Source: Luteolibacter arcticus (GTDB lineage: Bacteria > Verrucomicrobiota > Verrucomicrobiia > Verrucomicrobiales > Akkermansiaceae). From it: a stretch of 64,000 bases of DNA. The stretch lies in assembly GCF_025950235.1 (NCBI RefSeq), contig NZ_JAPDDT010000004.1, forward strand, positions 248,001-312,000, given 5' to 3'. Positions 9,265-18,575 of this stretch are shown here, piece after piece; position 1 is the first letter of the stretch, and each line of letters opens with the position of its first letter. Position numbers and translations under genes: made by a program. The notes below the pieces were generated by a model. It saw only the letters and a list, made by a program, of their open reading frames with translations. It searched no databases and was not told where the DNA came from.

Positions 9265-11334
9265 TCAGGCCGCCTTCGTTGGTTCCACCGGTGCGATCTT
9301 CGGTGGGGCCTCAGCGTCGGTCTCCTTCATGTTGTCCCATGCGGTGAGCAACTGCATCATGGACTGGAAGATGCCGGCTTGGGCTCCGGCACCGCCGCCC
9401 TCGCCGCCGCCGAGCATCACCAGCTTCTCGGGGACCAACGGTTGCTTGCTGTTCGCCAGTTCCCCGGCCACGAGGTTCAAGGCATACAGGCGGTTGTCGC
9501 CATAGGCCGCGACCTTCTGGCGGCTGACCTCGGCTTCGGACTCACCGATGCGGGCGATCTTGTCGGCTTCGGCCTCCGCAATCTGGCGGATGCGCAGGGC
9601 CTCGCCCTTACCTGTCAGCTCGGCCACGCGGGCTTGGCCTTCCGCCATGGCGATCTCTCGCTTGGCGAGCTTCTCGGCCTCGGCAAGCTGGGCGGAACCG
9701 CGGTTCGCGGAAACCTCGATCTCGATCTGCGTTTCCGTCAGGTGAGTCTGCCGGGCAGCTTCGGCCTGTGCCTGGTTGAGCTCCTTGAGCCGGTTGGCAG
9801 CCTCCTGCTGCTTGGCGAACGTCTCCTTCTGCTCTTCCGCCAAACGGCGCTGGCGGAGTTGGTCGAAGAGCGCATCGATCGGGTCCTCGCCATCCTTGCG
9901 GTGGACACTTTCCGGACGACCGATCAGCACGGCCACGCAGTTGATGTCATAGCCTTCGAAACGGCGGCCCAGTTCCTCGGTGGCGAGGCGCTGGATCTCT
10001 TCGCGGTGGGTCAGCAGGTCGAGCATGTTGCTGCTCTGCGCGACGTCGCGGAAGTAAGCGGTCAGGATCGGGTCGAGGGTCTGGCTGATCAGGCGGTTCA
10101 CGTCACCGAAGCGCTGCACCACGCGCGGTGCCTTCTGGTAGTCGATGTGGAGCACCAGGCTGAGAGGCAAGGTCGGCTCATAGCCGTCCGCGGTGATGAT
10201 CGGGATGCTGGTGAGGTGTTCATCGTACCTGTGGTTCTCCGTCTGCCCGCTGATCCAGCGAAGTACGAAGTTCACAGTAGGTACCAGCTCCACCTTCAGC
10301 GCGTAGGGATTGAGCGCATACTTGCCGGGAGTGAGCGCTTGCTTCCACACCCCGCGGCGGCCGCTTTCGACCTGCTCGCCGTAGCGGAAGTTCGCACCGG
10401 TCACGTCCGTTCCGTCCCCACCGAAATAGCCGATGACCACGCCGACGTAGCCGATGGGAATCAGCGTCTTCGGCTTCAGCTCGACCGTGGCGAACCAGCG
10501 GTTGATGAAGTAGGTGCCGTCCGTCAGCACCTGGAGCTGCTTGCCGCGGCGGCCACCGAGCTTCAGGAAGGTCTCCGGATCCTGGAAATAGTTGTGACCG
10601 GAGCCGCCTTGCGTATCGCGGACTTCCGGGGCGATCACGTCGCCGGCCTCCAGTGAGGGACCATCGTGGATGGTGACCACGCCGACATTGTCCGACTCGG
10701 CGAGACCTCCGGGTTTCGGAGGCTCCGAGGACTGCTTGCCCTTGGGATTGCCGACGATCACCGGGATGAAGCCGTTCTGCTCCTGAAGCTCCTCGCGCCA
10801 GAATTGGGCCATGCGGTTCTCCTCGGTCGAGATCGGGCCGGTGTGCACGCCCATCTCGGTGATCACCATGAAGACCGCGGTATTGATGGCATACACGCCC
10901 TCACGCAGGATGCCGCGCTGGCGACCACGCTGGCCGCCATTCTGCAGGAAGCCGACGGCGTCCTGGAAGCCATTGCAATCGGCGAAGTGGCCCAGCGTCT
11001 GCACCGGCTGCAAGGGATGGCCATCCCGCGCATAGACGTAGCCGATGCGGCCCTCCGCGACGGTCACCAGCGGGACCTTGTGGATCGTGAATTTCCAGAA
11101 CGGGTAGCCGAAGTAGAGGCCCCCACGCAGGACCTTGGCCTGGAAGCCGGCCTCGCCATTGAGGGCGATGATCCGGCCCTCTGTTAGAGAGCCGCTGGCG
11201 GACCAGAGTTTCTCGATGATCCCAACCCGGCGGTGCGGTATATAGCGCACGCCGAGGAAGAGATAGACGGCCACCGCGAGCGCAAGCAATGCAGCCACGG
11301 TGACTCCCACGCTGAACAGTAAGTCAGCAATCAT
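9265..11334 (-). CDS. flotillin-like SPFH/band-7 membrane protein
   Basis: 689 residues. One N-terminal transmembrane helix (about residues 5-28) is followed by a large SPFH (band 7) domain. A long Ala/Glu/Gln-rich coiled-coil region (about residues 500-610, with runs such as AEAARQTHL and AEGQARVAEL) follows, which is the arrangement of flotillins and the YqiK family. The C-terminus is Gly/Pro-rich. Flotillins organise membrane microdomains and respond to envelope or osmotic stress. The ATG at 11334 has an unusually good Shine-Dalgarno, AAAGGAG, 6 nt upstream. The gene has a roughly 400-nt leader containing a probable c-di-AMP riboswitch. No NfeD-like partner is adjacent, which is common for other SPFH loci. 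Confidence 0.85.
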   Translation of the reverse strand: MIADLLFSVGVTVAALLALAVAVYLFLGVRYIPHRRVGIIEKLWSASGSLTEGRIIALNGEAGFQAKVLRGGLYFGYPFWKFTIHKVPLVTVAEGRIGYVYARDGHPLQPVQTLGHFADCNGFQDAVGFLQNGGQRGRQRGILREGVYAINTAVFMVITEMGVHTGPISTEENRMAQFWREELQEQNGFIPVIVGNPKGKQSSEPPKPGGLAESDNVGVVTIHDGPSLEAGDVIAPEVRDTQGGSGHNYFQDPETFLKLGGRRGKQLQVLTDGTYFINRWFATVELKPKTLIPIGYVGVVIGYFGGDGTDVTGANFRYGEQVESGRRGVWKQALTPGKYALNPYALKVELVPTVNFVLRWISGQTENHRYDEHLTSIPIITADGYEPTLPLSLVLHIDYQKAPRVVQRFGDVNRLISQTLDPILTAYFRDVAQSSNMLDLLTHREEIQRLATEELGRRFEGYDINCVAVLIGRPESVHRKDGEDPIDALFDQLRQRRLAEEQKETFAKQQEAANRLKELNQAQAEAARQTHLTETQIEIEVSANRGSAQLAEAEKLAKREIAMAEGQARVAELTGKGEALRIRQIAEAEADKIARIGESEAEVSRQKVAAYGDNRLYALNLVAGELANSKQPLVPEKLVMLGGGEGGGAGAQAGIFQSMMQLLTAWDNMKETDAEAPPKIAPVEPTKAA

Positions 11335-11363
11335 GTTGTTCTCCTTTTCTTTCTTTTCGAGAC

Positions 11364-11394
11364 CGGTCCCGCCGCCTGCGGGAGGCGGGGGCCG
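11364..11394 (-). promoter_or_regulatory. GC-rich hairpin between riboswitch and SPFH start
   Basis: On the minus strand a GC-rich stem-loop (arms CCCGCCT and AGGCGGCGGG around CCCGC) sits between the riboswitch aptamer and the AAAGGAG ribosome-binding site. It has no U tract directly after it. It may be part of the expression platform, but this is inference. Confidence 0.4.
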
Positions 11395-11488
11395 GATGTT
11401 TGTTGTCTGGGACTGGCGAAGCGGCGGCGGCTCCGGCGTGCCCCTTGTTTCAGGAGAGACAACCGAACGATCCGCGCCCCGCGGTGAT

Positions 11489-11643
11489 GCCTACGAGGTT
11501 AGCTGTCGGGCTGGAGCCACCACGTGCTCCCGGTGCCGCAGGCACCGCTTGCCCCAAAGACCTCCCCGCAGGAAATAGCCCTGCGACAGTCGGTCGGGAT
11601 TGGTTCCCCCGCTGCTCCGGACCACACGTCCGGTGCACTCGGC
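11489..11643 (-). ncRNA. ydaO/yuaA-type (c-di-AMP) riboswitch aptamer
   Basis: In the 413-nt leader of the SPFH gene, read on the minus strand, two blocks match the remembered consensus of the ydaO-yuaA riboswitch class. The 5' block is GCAGCGGGGGAACCAA (around 11614-11599). The 3' block is CCGACAGCTAACCTCGTAGG (around 11509-11490), which is nearly the invariant 3' end of the class. The ends can close as a P1 helix: GCCGAG at the 5' side with CTCGTAGGC at the 3' side. Internal hairpins CCGGAC/GTCCGG and GGTGCC/GGCACC are visible. The class binds cyclic di-AMP and usually switches expression off, often for cell-wall or osmotic genes. The rest of the gap (11644-11747) shows nothing recognisable. 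Confidence 0.75.
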
Positions 11644-11747
11644 TGACGGTATCGTTCTCAAAGAACTCGGGATCGTTCTAACCGTTTCCGCGGCGGTTTC
11701 AATGCAGGCGTTTGTAACCGGCCGCAGGATCTGAAAGGCTGGCCGAA

Positions 11748-12683
11748 ATGAATTGGCCGTCGTTCCTGCCGAAGCCTCGCTTGCTCGTCGCCGCAGCGGC
11801 CTCCCTCACGGGATCGCTGCCCATCATCGGTTGGATCGGCGGTGCTTTCTTCTGGCCGCTCGATCTCTTCAATCATTTCCAAGTCCAATACGCGCTGGTG
11901 CTGCTATTGACGACGGTCGTCTTGCTCTGCCTCAAGTCACGTCGCGCCGCGATCATGAGCGCGGCGCTGCTGCTCGTTCCGCTTGCGCGCATCGTTCCAT
12001 CGCATGTCGCGCCGGACTCAAAGAAGCCCGTCGGTGTGCCGGTGCGGGTGGCCTCCTTCAATGTGTTCGTTTCGAACGACCGCTACGATGACACCTTGAA
12101 TTGGGTGAGGGAGGCGGCACCGGATTTCATCTACTTCACCGAAACGACGGAAATCTGGGCGAACGAACTGGAGCGACTCGGCGATGTTTATCCTCACTCG
12201 ATCGAGGAGGGCACAGGTTTCGCCTTCTACTCGAAGCTGCCGATCACCAGCCACGAAATCATCCGCTGCAGCGACATCGAGTTTCCTCTGCTGGTTGCGC
12301 GGATCACGACTCCGAATGGTGAGGTCACGGTATTCGCCGTCCATCCCCTGCCCCCGGTCACCCGGCATTGGTCGGAGGCGCTCGACGAGATGATGGCCGT
12401 CCTCGCCCGCGAAGTCAGCAGGAGCTCCGGCCCCGTGATTGTTGCCGGTGATTTCAACACCACCCGGTGGAGCCACAAATCCGCGCCACTTCAAAAGGTG
12501 GGGCTGAAGGACGCCTCGCATGGAAAAGCACCCGGAGCTACCTGGATGCGGAGCAATTCCCTCATCTCCATCCCCATCGACCGCTTGCTGTTCCGCGGCG
12601 AGGGGATGCACTGCAGTCGTTTTGAAATCGGCCCGGAGCTTGGATCGGATCATCGACCGCTGATCTCGGAGTTTGCTTGGTAA
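11748..12683 (+). CDS. membrane-anchored endonuclease/exonuclease/phosphatase-family protein (copy 1)
   Basis: 311 residues. Two or three N-terminal hydrophobic helices (about residues 12-35, 45-62 and 68-85) are followed by an endonuclease/exonuclease/phosphatase domain with ASFNVFVSNDRYDD, the metal-site Glu in YFTETTE, AVHPLPP, AGDFNTTRWS and GSDHRPLISEF. This is the architecture of the YafD-like family. It is the upstream member of a tandem pair with the gene at 12726, sharing LPKP near the start, DLFNHFQVQYA in the membrane part and GDFN(T/A)TRWSH in the catalytic part. Substrate unknown. Confidence 0.8.
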   Translation: MNWPSFLPKPRLLVAAAASLTGSLPIIGWIGGAFFWPLDLFNHFQVQYALVLLLTTVVLLCLKSRRAAIMSAALLLVPLARIVPSHVAPDSKKPVGVPVRVASFNVFVSNDRYDDTLNWVREAAPDFIYFTETTEIWANELERLGDVYPHSIEEGTGFAFYSKLPITSHEIIRCSDIEFPLLVARITTPNGEVTVFAVHPLPPVTRHWSEALDEMMAVLAREVSRSSGPVIVAGDFNTTRWSHKSAPLQKVGLKDASHGKAPGATWMRSNSLISIPIDRLLFRGEGMHCSRFEIGPELGSDHRPLISEFAW

Positions 12684-12725
12684 TTTGGAGACAGATCCGG
12701 ATTGAGTGGAGTTACTTCTTCTGAC

Positions 12726-13682
12726 ATGGCCGACGCAATCAAGTGGCGCACACGCCTCCTCCCCAAGCCGCTGCCGTTCATCGCACGGCTCGCAGCGCTC
12801 GCCGGATGTTTTCCGATTCTCGGTTTCTTCGGAGGGATTCACTGGAAGATGGATCTCTTCAACCACTTCCAGGTCCAGTACGCGGTGTTCATCGCGCTCG
12901 CGGTGATCGTGCTTCTCGCTGTGAAATCGTTCCGGCTCGCTGCCTTTGCTGCCGTGTTTCTCGTGGTGCCAGCCGTGCGGCTTGCCCCGTGCTTTTTCGG
13001 AACCGCGGGAAAGCCCATCGGCACGCCGCTACGAGTAGCCACCTTCAATGTCCTCACTTCTAACATGCGCTACGACGACGCGGTGAAGTGGGTGCAGAAT
13101 ACGGACCCCGACGTGGTCTTCCTGCCTGAAGTGGACGCAGTGTGGGCGGAGGCCCTGCGTCCATTGCTGGCGAGTCATCCGCATTCGATTGATCACCTCG
13201 TCGAGGGCAACTTCGGCTTCGCGCTCTACTCGAAGCTTCCGATTGTTTCTCGGGAGATCATCCCGTGCGGGCAGATGGAGCTCCCCTTGCTCAAGGTGCG
13301 GCTTTCCGGGCCCAAGGAGGAATTCATCTTCTACGGCGCTCACCCGGTGCCACCCACGACGGAGTTCTGGTCCAACGAGCGGAATGCCTTCCTGCACACC
13401 CTCGCGGATCAAGTATCGAAGGAAACGCTGCCGGTCATTGCCACGGGTGACTTCAACGCCACGCGTTGGAGCCACGGCATGAAGCCGCTGTGGAATGCCG
13501 GCTTGCTCGACAGTGCCAACGGCCACGGCGCGGGAAGCACCTGGATGCGCGGCAGCCTGCTATTTGCCGTCCCGATCGATCACGTGCTGTTCCGCGCGCC
13601 CGGGGCCGTTTGCACGAAGCGCTGGATCGGCCCGGACCTGGGCTCGGATCACCGAGCAGTGGTCGCGGAGATCGCGTGGTGA
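12726..13682 (+). CDS. membrane-anchored endonuclease/exonuclease/phosphatase-family protein (copy 2)
   Basis: 318 residues from the ATG at 12726; an in-frame TTG at 12702 is an alternative, but alignment with the upstream paralogue favours the ATG. It has the same plan as copy 1: N-terminal membrane helices containing DLFNHFQVQYAV, then an endonuclease/exonuclease/phosphatase domain with TFNVLTSNMRYDD, FLPEVDAVW (metal-site Glu), GAHPVPP, TGDFNATRWSH and GSDHRAVVAEI. It starts 42 nt after copy 1, so the two are probably co-transcribed and arose by tandem duplication. It converges on the sugar-isomerase gene with 4 nt between the stops. Confidence 0.8.
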   Translation: MADAIKWRTRLLPKPLPFIARLAALAGCFPILGFFGGIHWKMDLFNHFQVQYAVFIALAVIVLLAVKSFRLAAFAAVFLVVPAVRLAPCFFGTAGKPIGTPLRVATFNVLTSNMRYDDAVKWVQNTDPDVVFLPEVDAVWAEALRPLLASHPHSIDHLVEGNFGFALYSKLPIVSREIIPCGQMELPLLKVRLSGPKEEFIFYGAHPVPPTTEFWSNERNAFLHTLADQVSKETLPVIATGDFNATRWSHGMKPLWNAGLLDSANGHGAGSTWMRGSLLFAVPIDHVLFRAPGAVCTKRWIGPDLGSDHRAVVAEIAW

Positions 13683-13686
13683 ATGG

Positions 13687-14490
13687 TTAGGCCGACTCCG
13701 AGTCCGCCTGATAGAGACGCTCGGCGGCACGGCGGGCATCCGCGCCCTTCGGCAAGCACTCGGCTCCCAACGGCAATGGCAGCCCCAACTCGCGGACCTT
13801 CCGGAAGACCTCGCTGTAACGGATCTCGCCGGTGCCGGGCTCATTGCGCGCCGGAGAATCGGCGAATTGGACGTAGCCGATCCATTCCTTCCCCTTCTCC
13901 AGATTGTCGATGAGGTTGCCCTCGTAGCGCTGCATGTGGAAGAGGTCCCAGTTCAACTTCACCCATGGCGAACCCACCGCCTCGCAGATGGCGATGCCAT
14001 CGGCGCTGCCGTAGAGGCAATGGCCGGGGTGATTGTAGGGATTCATCGGCTCAAGGATGATCATCTTCCGCTTCGCCTCCAGGACTGGCACCGCCGCGCG
14101 GAGCTTCTCGATGACCGAGGCATGCATCTGCTCCTTCGTCAGCCCCGGGATGTCGTCGCCGCCGACCACGCAAAAGCGGTCGCAGCCGGGAAGCAACTCC
14201 GCAGCATCGCAAGCAGCCGCGATCTCGGCAGCGAAGTCCTCCTTCGGGAAATTCGGATCGTTGATCTGCTGACCGAAGCCCCATGCGGTGAATTGCGTGG
14301 CGATCATGCCATGCCTCTTCAGGACTCCCGCACCGGCCGCGAGATCCTTGTCGCGCCACGACCACAGCTCGATCGCGGGAAAGCCGAGTGCTGCGGCTTG
14401 CTCGATGCGCTCCGCGAAGGAGCCCTCGAACCACATCTCAATATTGACGGCGATCGGAGTGTGCGGCGTGCGTCCGGGAAGGTCAGTCAT
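13687..14490 (-). CDS. hydroxypyruvate-isomerase-like TIM-barrel protein
   Basis: 267 residues of the xylose-isomerase-like TIM-barrel superfamily. Segments such as NIEMWF near the start, GFPAIELWSW, LEPMNPYNHPGHCLYG, KLNWDLFHMQ and GYVQFADSP match the hydroxypyruvate isomerase (Hyi) family, which interconverts hydroxypyruvate and tartronate semialdehyde. The metal-binding Glu in ILEPMN and the acidic and His residues of the NWDLFHMQ segment are present. The MTDLPGRT start has no strong ribosome-binding site. No glyoxylate genes are adjacent, so it could instead act on another sugar or keto-acid. Confidence 0.75.
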   Translation of the reverse strand: MTDLPGRTPHTPIAVNIEMWFEGSFAERIEQAAALGFPAIELWSWRDKDLAAGAGVLKRHGMIATQFTAWGFGQQINDPNFPKEDFAAEIAAACDAAELLPGCDRFCVVGGDDIPGLTKEQMHASVIEKLRAAVPVLEAKRKMIILEPMNPYNHPGHCLYGSADGIAICEAVGSPWVKLNWDLFHMQRYEGNLIDNLEKGKEWIGYVQFADSPARNEPGTGEIRYSEVFRKVRELGLPLPLGAECLPKGADARRAAERLYQADSESA

Positions 14491-14671
14491 GCGCGCGGAG
14501 GAAAGCGCAAAGCCCGGACGTTGGCACGCGGGATTTTGCCCCAGCCGGGACGATCCCAGCGGCCCCGCCCCAAAGTGTAAGTAGTCCCGGCTTCAGCCGG
14601 ACACGCTGGGAATGCAGGCGCTGCAAGCGGAGTCCTCCAGCTAACTTGAAAGGATCAAAAAAGCCAGCACC

Positions 14672-15226
14672 TCACACCACAGTCTGATCATCCGAACCAG
14701 CGGCAGTCCCCCCATCCGCGAGGCTCTCGTCGAAATCCACCTCGCGGACGCGCTTCTTGTCGCGCCAGAACTCGACCTGCTTGCGCAGCGTCTCACGCAG
14801 TTCATCGCCATTGTGTACCGCCTTGATCTCGATCCGCGGCTGCGAGCGGTCCGAGGTCTCGATGATGAGCGAGGAAAGCCCGAACATCCGATACCAGAAC
14901 GGACGCTCCATCGACGTGTCCTTCACGCGGTAAAGCTCCACGTCGTCCATCTGCTGGTTGAAGACGCCCGCGGACATCCGGATCCGCTCGGTGGTCAGTT
15001 CGTGGCGGACGCTTCTCGTTTCGATGAAGATCCACAGCGCCCAGCCGAGCGGCAGCACCAGTGCCACCCACACCGGCGGGAAGAACAAGCCACCCACGGC
15101 GATACCGATAGCCAGCAACAGGGCAACGAGATACTTGCCGAGGTTGAGAACCTGCGACGGGCTGCCTTTCCAAAGAACTTCTTCGCTCACGATCGCAGGC
15201 TGCACGAAACCGGCCGGTTTCAACAA
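14672..15226 (-). CDS. PH-domain (bPH2/YdbS-like) membrane protein
   Basis: 184 residues. Two closely spaced hydrophobic segments (about residues 30-65) are followed by a bacterial PH domain of the YdbS/DUF304 type: ETRSVRHELTTERIRMSAG, then a DDVELYRVKD motif, and an acidic C-terminal tail. Such proteins are small membrane-anchored PH proteins of unknown precise role. It starts 24 nt before the esterase gene's stop codon on the same strand and could share a transcript with it. The 180-nt gap to the isomerase gene holds only a weak GTCCGGCTGAAGCCGG-type hairpin. Confidence 0.75.
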   Translation of the reverse strand: MLKPAGFVQPAIVSEEVLWKGSPSQVLNLGKYLVALLLAIGIAVGGLFFPPVWVALVLPLGWALWIFIETRSVRHELTTERIRMSAGVFNQQMDDVELYRVKDTSMERPFWYRMFGLSSLIIETSDRSQPRIEIKAVHNGDELRETLRKQVEFWRDKKRVREVDFDESLADGGTAAGSDDQTVV

Positions 15227-15250
15227 GTGGAGAATCCGTCGCGAATTGGA

Positions 15251-16327
15251 TCACCGGATCCGGATCGGCTCCGACGAGATCTCCGCCGGCATCCCGCGGA
15301 GGTGCATGTCGAGGAAGAGCCGGATGCGGCGGTTCAGTTCCGGGCTGGCGAAGCCGTGGCCAGCTCCTTGCATGGCGACGAGATGGCTTTCCACGCCGGC
15401 TTTCTCCAAGGCCGTGTGGATGGTCGTCGCTTGGGTGAAAGGCACCAGCGTGTCCTTGGTGCCGTGGGCGGTGAAGAAGGGAGCATCGTCCTTGGTGACC
15501 CAGGACGCGGGCGAGGCGGCTTTCGCATTGCGGCGTGCCTCCGCTTCGTCGCGACCGAGGAGCTGGACCACCATCCTCCGGCCATCGGCCTTCTCCGGCG
15601 TGGGGTTCGGCAGGTAGTCGGTAAAGAAATCGGTGGGGCCGAAGAAGTTCACCACGCATTGGACGCGGCTGCTCACCTTGGCAAAGGCACCGACCCCGCC
15701 TTCGAGGCCGGCATCATCGTTGCCGGTTCCGAGCAGTGAGACGAGGTGGCCGCCCGCAGACATTCCGACCACGCCGATATGACTGGCGTCGATGCCATAC
15801 TCGTCCGCCTTTGCGCGGAGGAAGCGAATGGCCGCCTTGCAATCATGGATCTGTGCCGGCCACTTGGCTTCCTGGGAAAGGCGATAGTTGATCGTGGCGG
15901 CCGCATAATCGCCGGTCGCCGTGACCGCGCGGATGACATCGAGCCCGTCCTCCTTGCGGCCGGACTGCCAGCCACCGCCGTGGACGAAGACGATCATCGG
16001 CCGCTTCTTCGCCTTGCGGTCCTTCGGCAAGAGGAGGTCAAGCTTCTGGCGCGGGTTGCCGCTGCCAGCGTAGTCGATGTCCTTGAGATGCTCCACCTCG
16101 CCGCCGGTCGCGGGTCCGAGGCCGGCTTGGCCGGAGACCGCCTTCATGAACTCCGCACGCGTCACGAAGCCGTCCCCATTGGTATCCACCAGCGGGAATT
16201 GCGGGCGGATCTGCTCGGGAACCTCGGAGCGGCTGAGCTTGCCGTCCTTGTTCGCATCGATGGAGGCGAACGGATCGGCTTGGGCGAATGCGGCCGGAGT
16301 GAGAAGCAGGAAAAAGAGCCAACGCAT
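15251..16327 (-). CDS. secreted alpha/beta-hydrolase (esterase) with EF-hand calcium motifs
   Basis: 358 residues. A signal peptide (MRWLFFLLLTPAAFAQA) is followed by two canonical EF-hand loops, DANKDGKLSRSE (residues about 25-36) and DTNGDGFVTRAE (about 49-60). An alpha/beta-hydrolase of the carboxylesterase/BD-FAE type then runs to the end: HGGGW oxyanion motif, GMSAGGH nucleophile elbow, and His in GAGHGF near the C-terminus. The combination is common in Planctomycetes and Verrucomicrobia and suggests an extracytoplasmic, calcium-dependent esterase, perhaps acting on acylated polysaccharides. The substrate is inference. Confidence 0.85.
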   Translation of the reverse strand: MRWLFFLLLTPAAFAQADPFASIDANKDGKLSRSEVPEQIRPQFPLVDTNGDGFVTRAEFMKAVSGQAGLGPATGGEVEHLKDIDYAGSGNPRQKLDLLLPKDRKAKKRPMIVFVHGGGWQSGRKEDGLDVIRAVTATGDYAAATINYRLSQEAKWPAQIHDCKAAIRFLRAKADEYGIDASHIGVVGMSAGGHLVSLLGTGNDDAGLEGGVGAFAKVSSRVQCVVNFFGPTDFFTDYLPNPTPEKADGRRMVVQLLGRDEAEARRNAKAASPASWVTKDDAPFFTAHGTKDTLVPFTQATTIHTALEKAGVESHLVAMQGAGHGFASPELNRRIRLFLDMHLRGMPAEISSEPIRIR

Positions 16328-16469
16328 GGCGGAGCAAACACTACGGCCGCAGGGCTGTCGCGGGGAAAGTCGATGATCTCCTCACGTAGGCGCATTCGTG
16401 AGAATGCGGAGTGGTCCCCGAAAGAGCGCCTTCCCGGTGGCTTCCGCGTTGTCACCAACGTGCCTAGGG

Positions 16470-16509
16470 AAAAACAAAAACGCCCGGCCTCTCGCGAGGC
16501 CGGGCGTTT
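16470..16509 (-). terminator. intrinsic terminator of gap
   Basis: An 11-bp GC hairpin (16481-16491 with 16496-16506, loop of 4) extended by A-T pairs. On the minus strand it is followed by a T-rich stretch (TTTTTGTTTTT). It lies about 25 nt after the gap stop codon. Flanking A and T runs mean it could also terminate weakly in the other direction. Confidence 0.9.
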
Positions 16510-16531
16510 GAAATTAGCGGTGCCGAATGGC

Positions 16532-17647
<1,116 letters not shown>

Positions 17648-17722
17648 TCAATGGCCCGGTAAGTCACGAAAAAAGCAGCAGCCATCGTGCCCGCGGAGCC
17701 TCCGGCGGGCGAGCGACCCACG

Positions 17723-17786
17723 TTCTCGCATCATCTGCCGCAATTTCCGCGTGCTGGGAGCGACCGCAACTGGCTTATCGCATTCC
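17723..17786 (+). repeat. imperfect direct repeat, left copy flanking vapBC
   Basis: A segment containing CGCAATTTCCGCGTG and CTGGCTTA that recurs at 18509-18570 on the other side of the vapBC pair. About 31 of 39 aligned core positions agree by eye, and the CTGGCTTA block is identical with a 4-nt length difference before it. Confidence 0.55.
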
Positions 17787-17791
17787 CCCTT

Positions 17792-18205
17792 TCACTCCGG
17801 TCGCAGCAAGGGAATCACCCGCCGCTGGGACTTCCGGTAGATCGTGAAATCCGAGTCGAGAGTGAACACCGTCGAACGCTCGTGAATTTCTGACATCCGC
17901 ACTAGGCAAGCGTCGGCCAAGGACATCGGGACATTTCGATAGCGCTGCATCAGCTTCATGATGGCGTCCGCCTCGTCGTGAAGCCGGAACTCCGGAATCA
18001 CGAGTCCCCGGGTCACAAGTTGGAGCAAGGGGTCCGGAGAAATGCCGCCCCGGCGCAAGAGGAACAGGGACTCGGCGACCACCGCCTCGCAGGTCAGCAA
18101 AGGCTCATGGAGACCGGCGAAGCAGGTTTTCGCCCAAGCATGGTGCTGATCATCGCGATCCAGATAAGCCACGAGCGGCCCGGTATCTACCAGGATCGCA
18201 TTCAC
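17792..18205 (-). CDS. VapC-family PIN-domain toxin
   Basis: 137 residues starting at a GTG (18203-18205) that overlaps the TGA stop of the antitoxin gene (GTGA), a translational-coupling arrangement. The PIN-domain acidic residues are in place: Asp in ILVDTGPLVAYLD (residue 6), Glu in VVAESLFLL, Asp in SLADACLV and Asp in FTLDSDF. PIN toxins are Mg-dependent ribonucleases that cleave tRNA, rRNA or mRNA when freed from their antitoxin. The long open frame upstream of the GTG belongs to neither gene. The pair is flanked by imperfect direct repeats, which suggests it was inserted as a unit. Confidence 0.85.
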   Translation of the reverse strand: MNAILVDTGPLVAYLDRDDQHHAWAKTCFAGLHEPLLTCEAVVAESLFLLRRGGISPDPLLQLVTRGLVIPEFRLHDEADAIMKLMQRYRNVPMSLADACLVRMSEIHERSTVFTLDSDFTIYRKSQRRVIPLLRPE

Positions 18206-18444
18206 TCTCCGAAGCCCTTGAGATGCTCTGGATTCGAAGCGAGGTCGCCGATGCCGCTCCCTCCGGAGCCACAGAGATCCGCGCTTTGGTCCAGCAGGCT
18301 GGGCCGGCTCTCGCTCGCCAAAGCCTCCAGCTTTTCCTCCAAAGCCTCCCGAAAAAGGGCGGAGCGGCTGGTCTGCTGAGCCCGCGCCGTCGCCTCCAGC
18401 CGTGAGGCGAGGTCGTCCGGAATCTTCAGCGAGATAGTCGTCAC
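18202..18444 (-). CDS. ribbon-helix-helix antitoxin (VapB-type)
   Basis: 80 residues. The N-terminus MTTISLKIPDDLASRLEATA is a typical ribbon-helix-helix DNA-binding domain (a beta strand, then helix), followed by an Ala/Glu-rich helix and a flexible Ser/Gly-rich C-terminal part expected to wrap the PIN toxin. Its stop codon overlaps the toxin's GTG start. Such antitoxins neutralise the toxin and autorepress the operon. Confidence 0.8.
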   Translation of the reverse strand: MTTISLKIPDDLASRLEATARAQQTSRSALFREALEEKLEALASESRPSLLDQSADLCGSGGSGIGDLASNPEHLKGFGE

Positions 18445-18508
18445 GCAGATTTGGTATCACAATCTGCGCAGAATGGCAATACCATAGGAGGAGCAGCCAC
18501 GCTTGCCG

Positions 18509-18570
18509 ACTTCCCGCGTCATTTCCCGCAAATTCCGCGTGGCGGGGGCGTATCTGGCTTACTAGCGTCC
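18509..18570 (+). repeat. imperfect direct repeat, right copy flanking vapBC
   Basis: Matches the segment at 17723-17786 (shared blocks GCAA-TTCCGCGTG and CTGGCTTA). It sits just upstream of the AhbA/AhbB-like gene start and could contain its promoter. Confidence 0.55.
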
Positions 18571-18575
18571 CATCC

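Noticed and set aside
11489..11643. Cobalamin or other riboswitch class for the SPFH leader
   Set aside because: No B12-box-like GCCACTG element is present, and the GGGGGAACCAA plus CAGCTAACCTCGTAGG blocks fit the ydaO/yuaA class much better.
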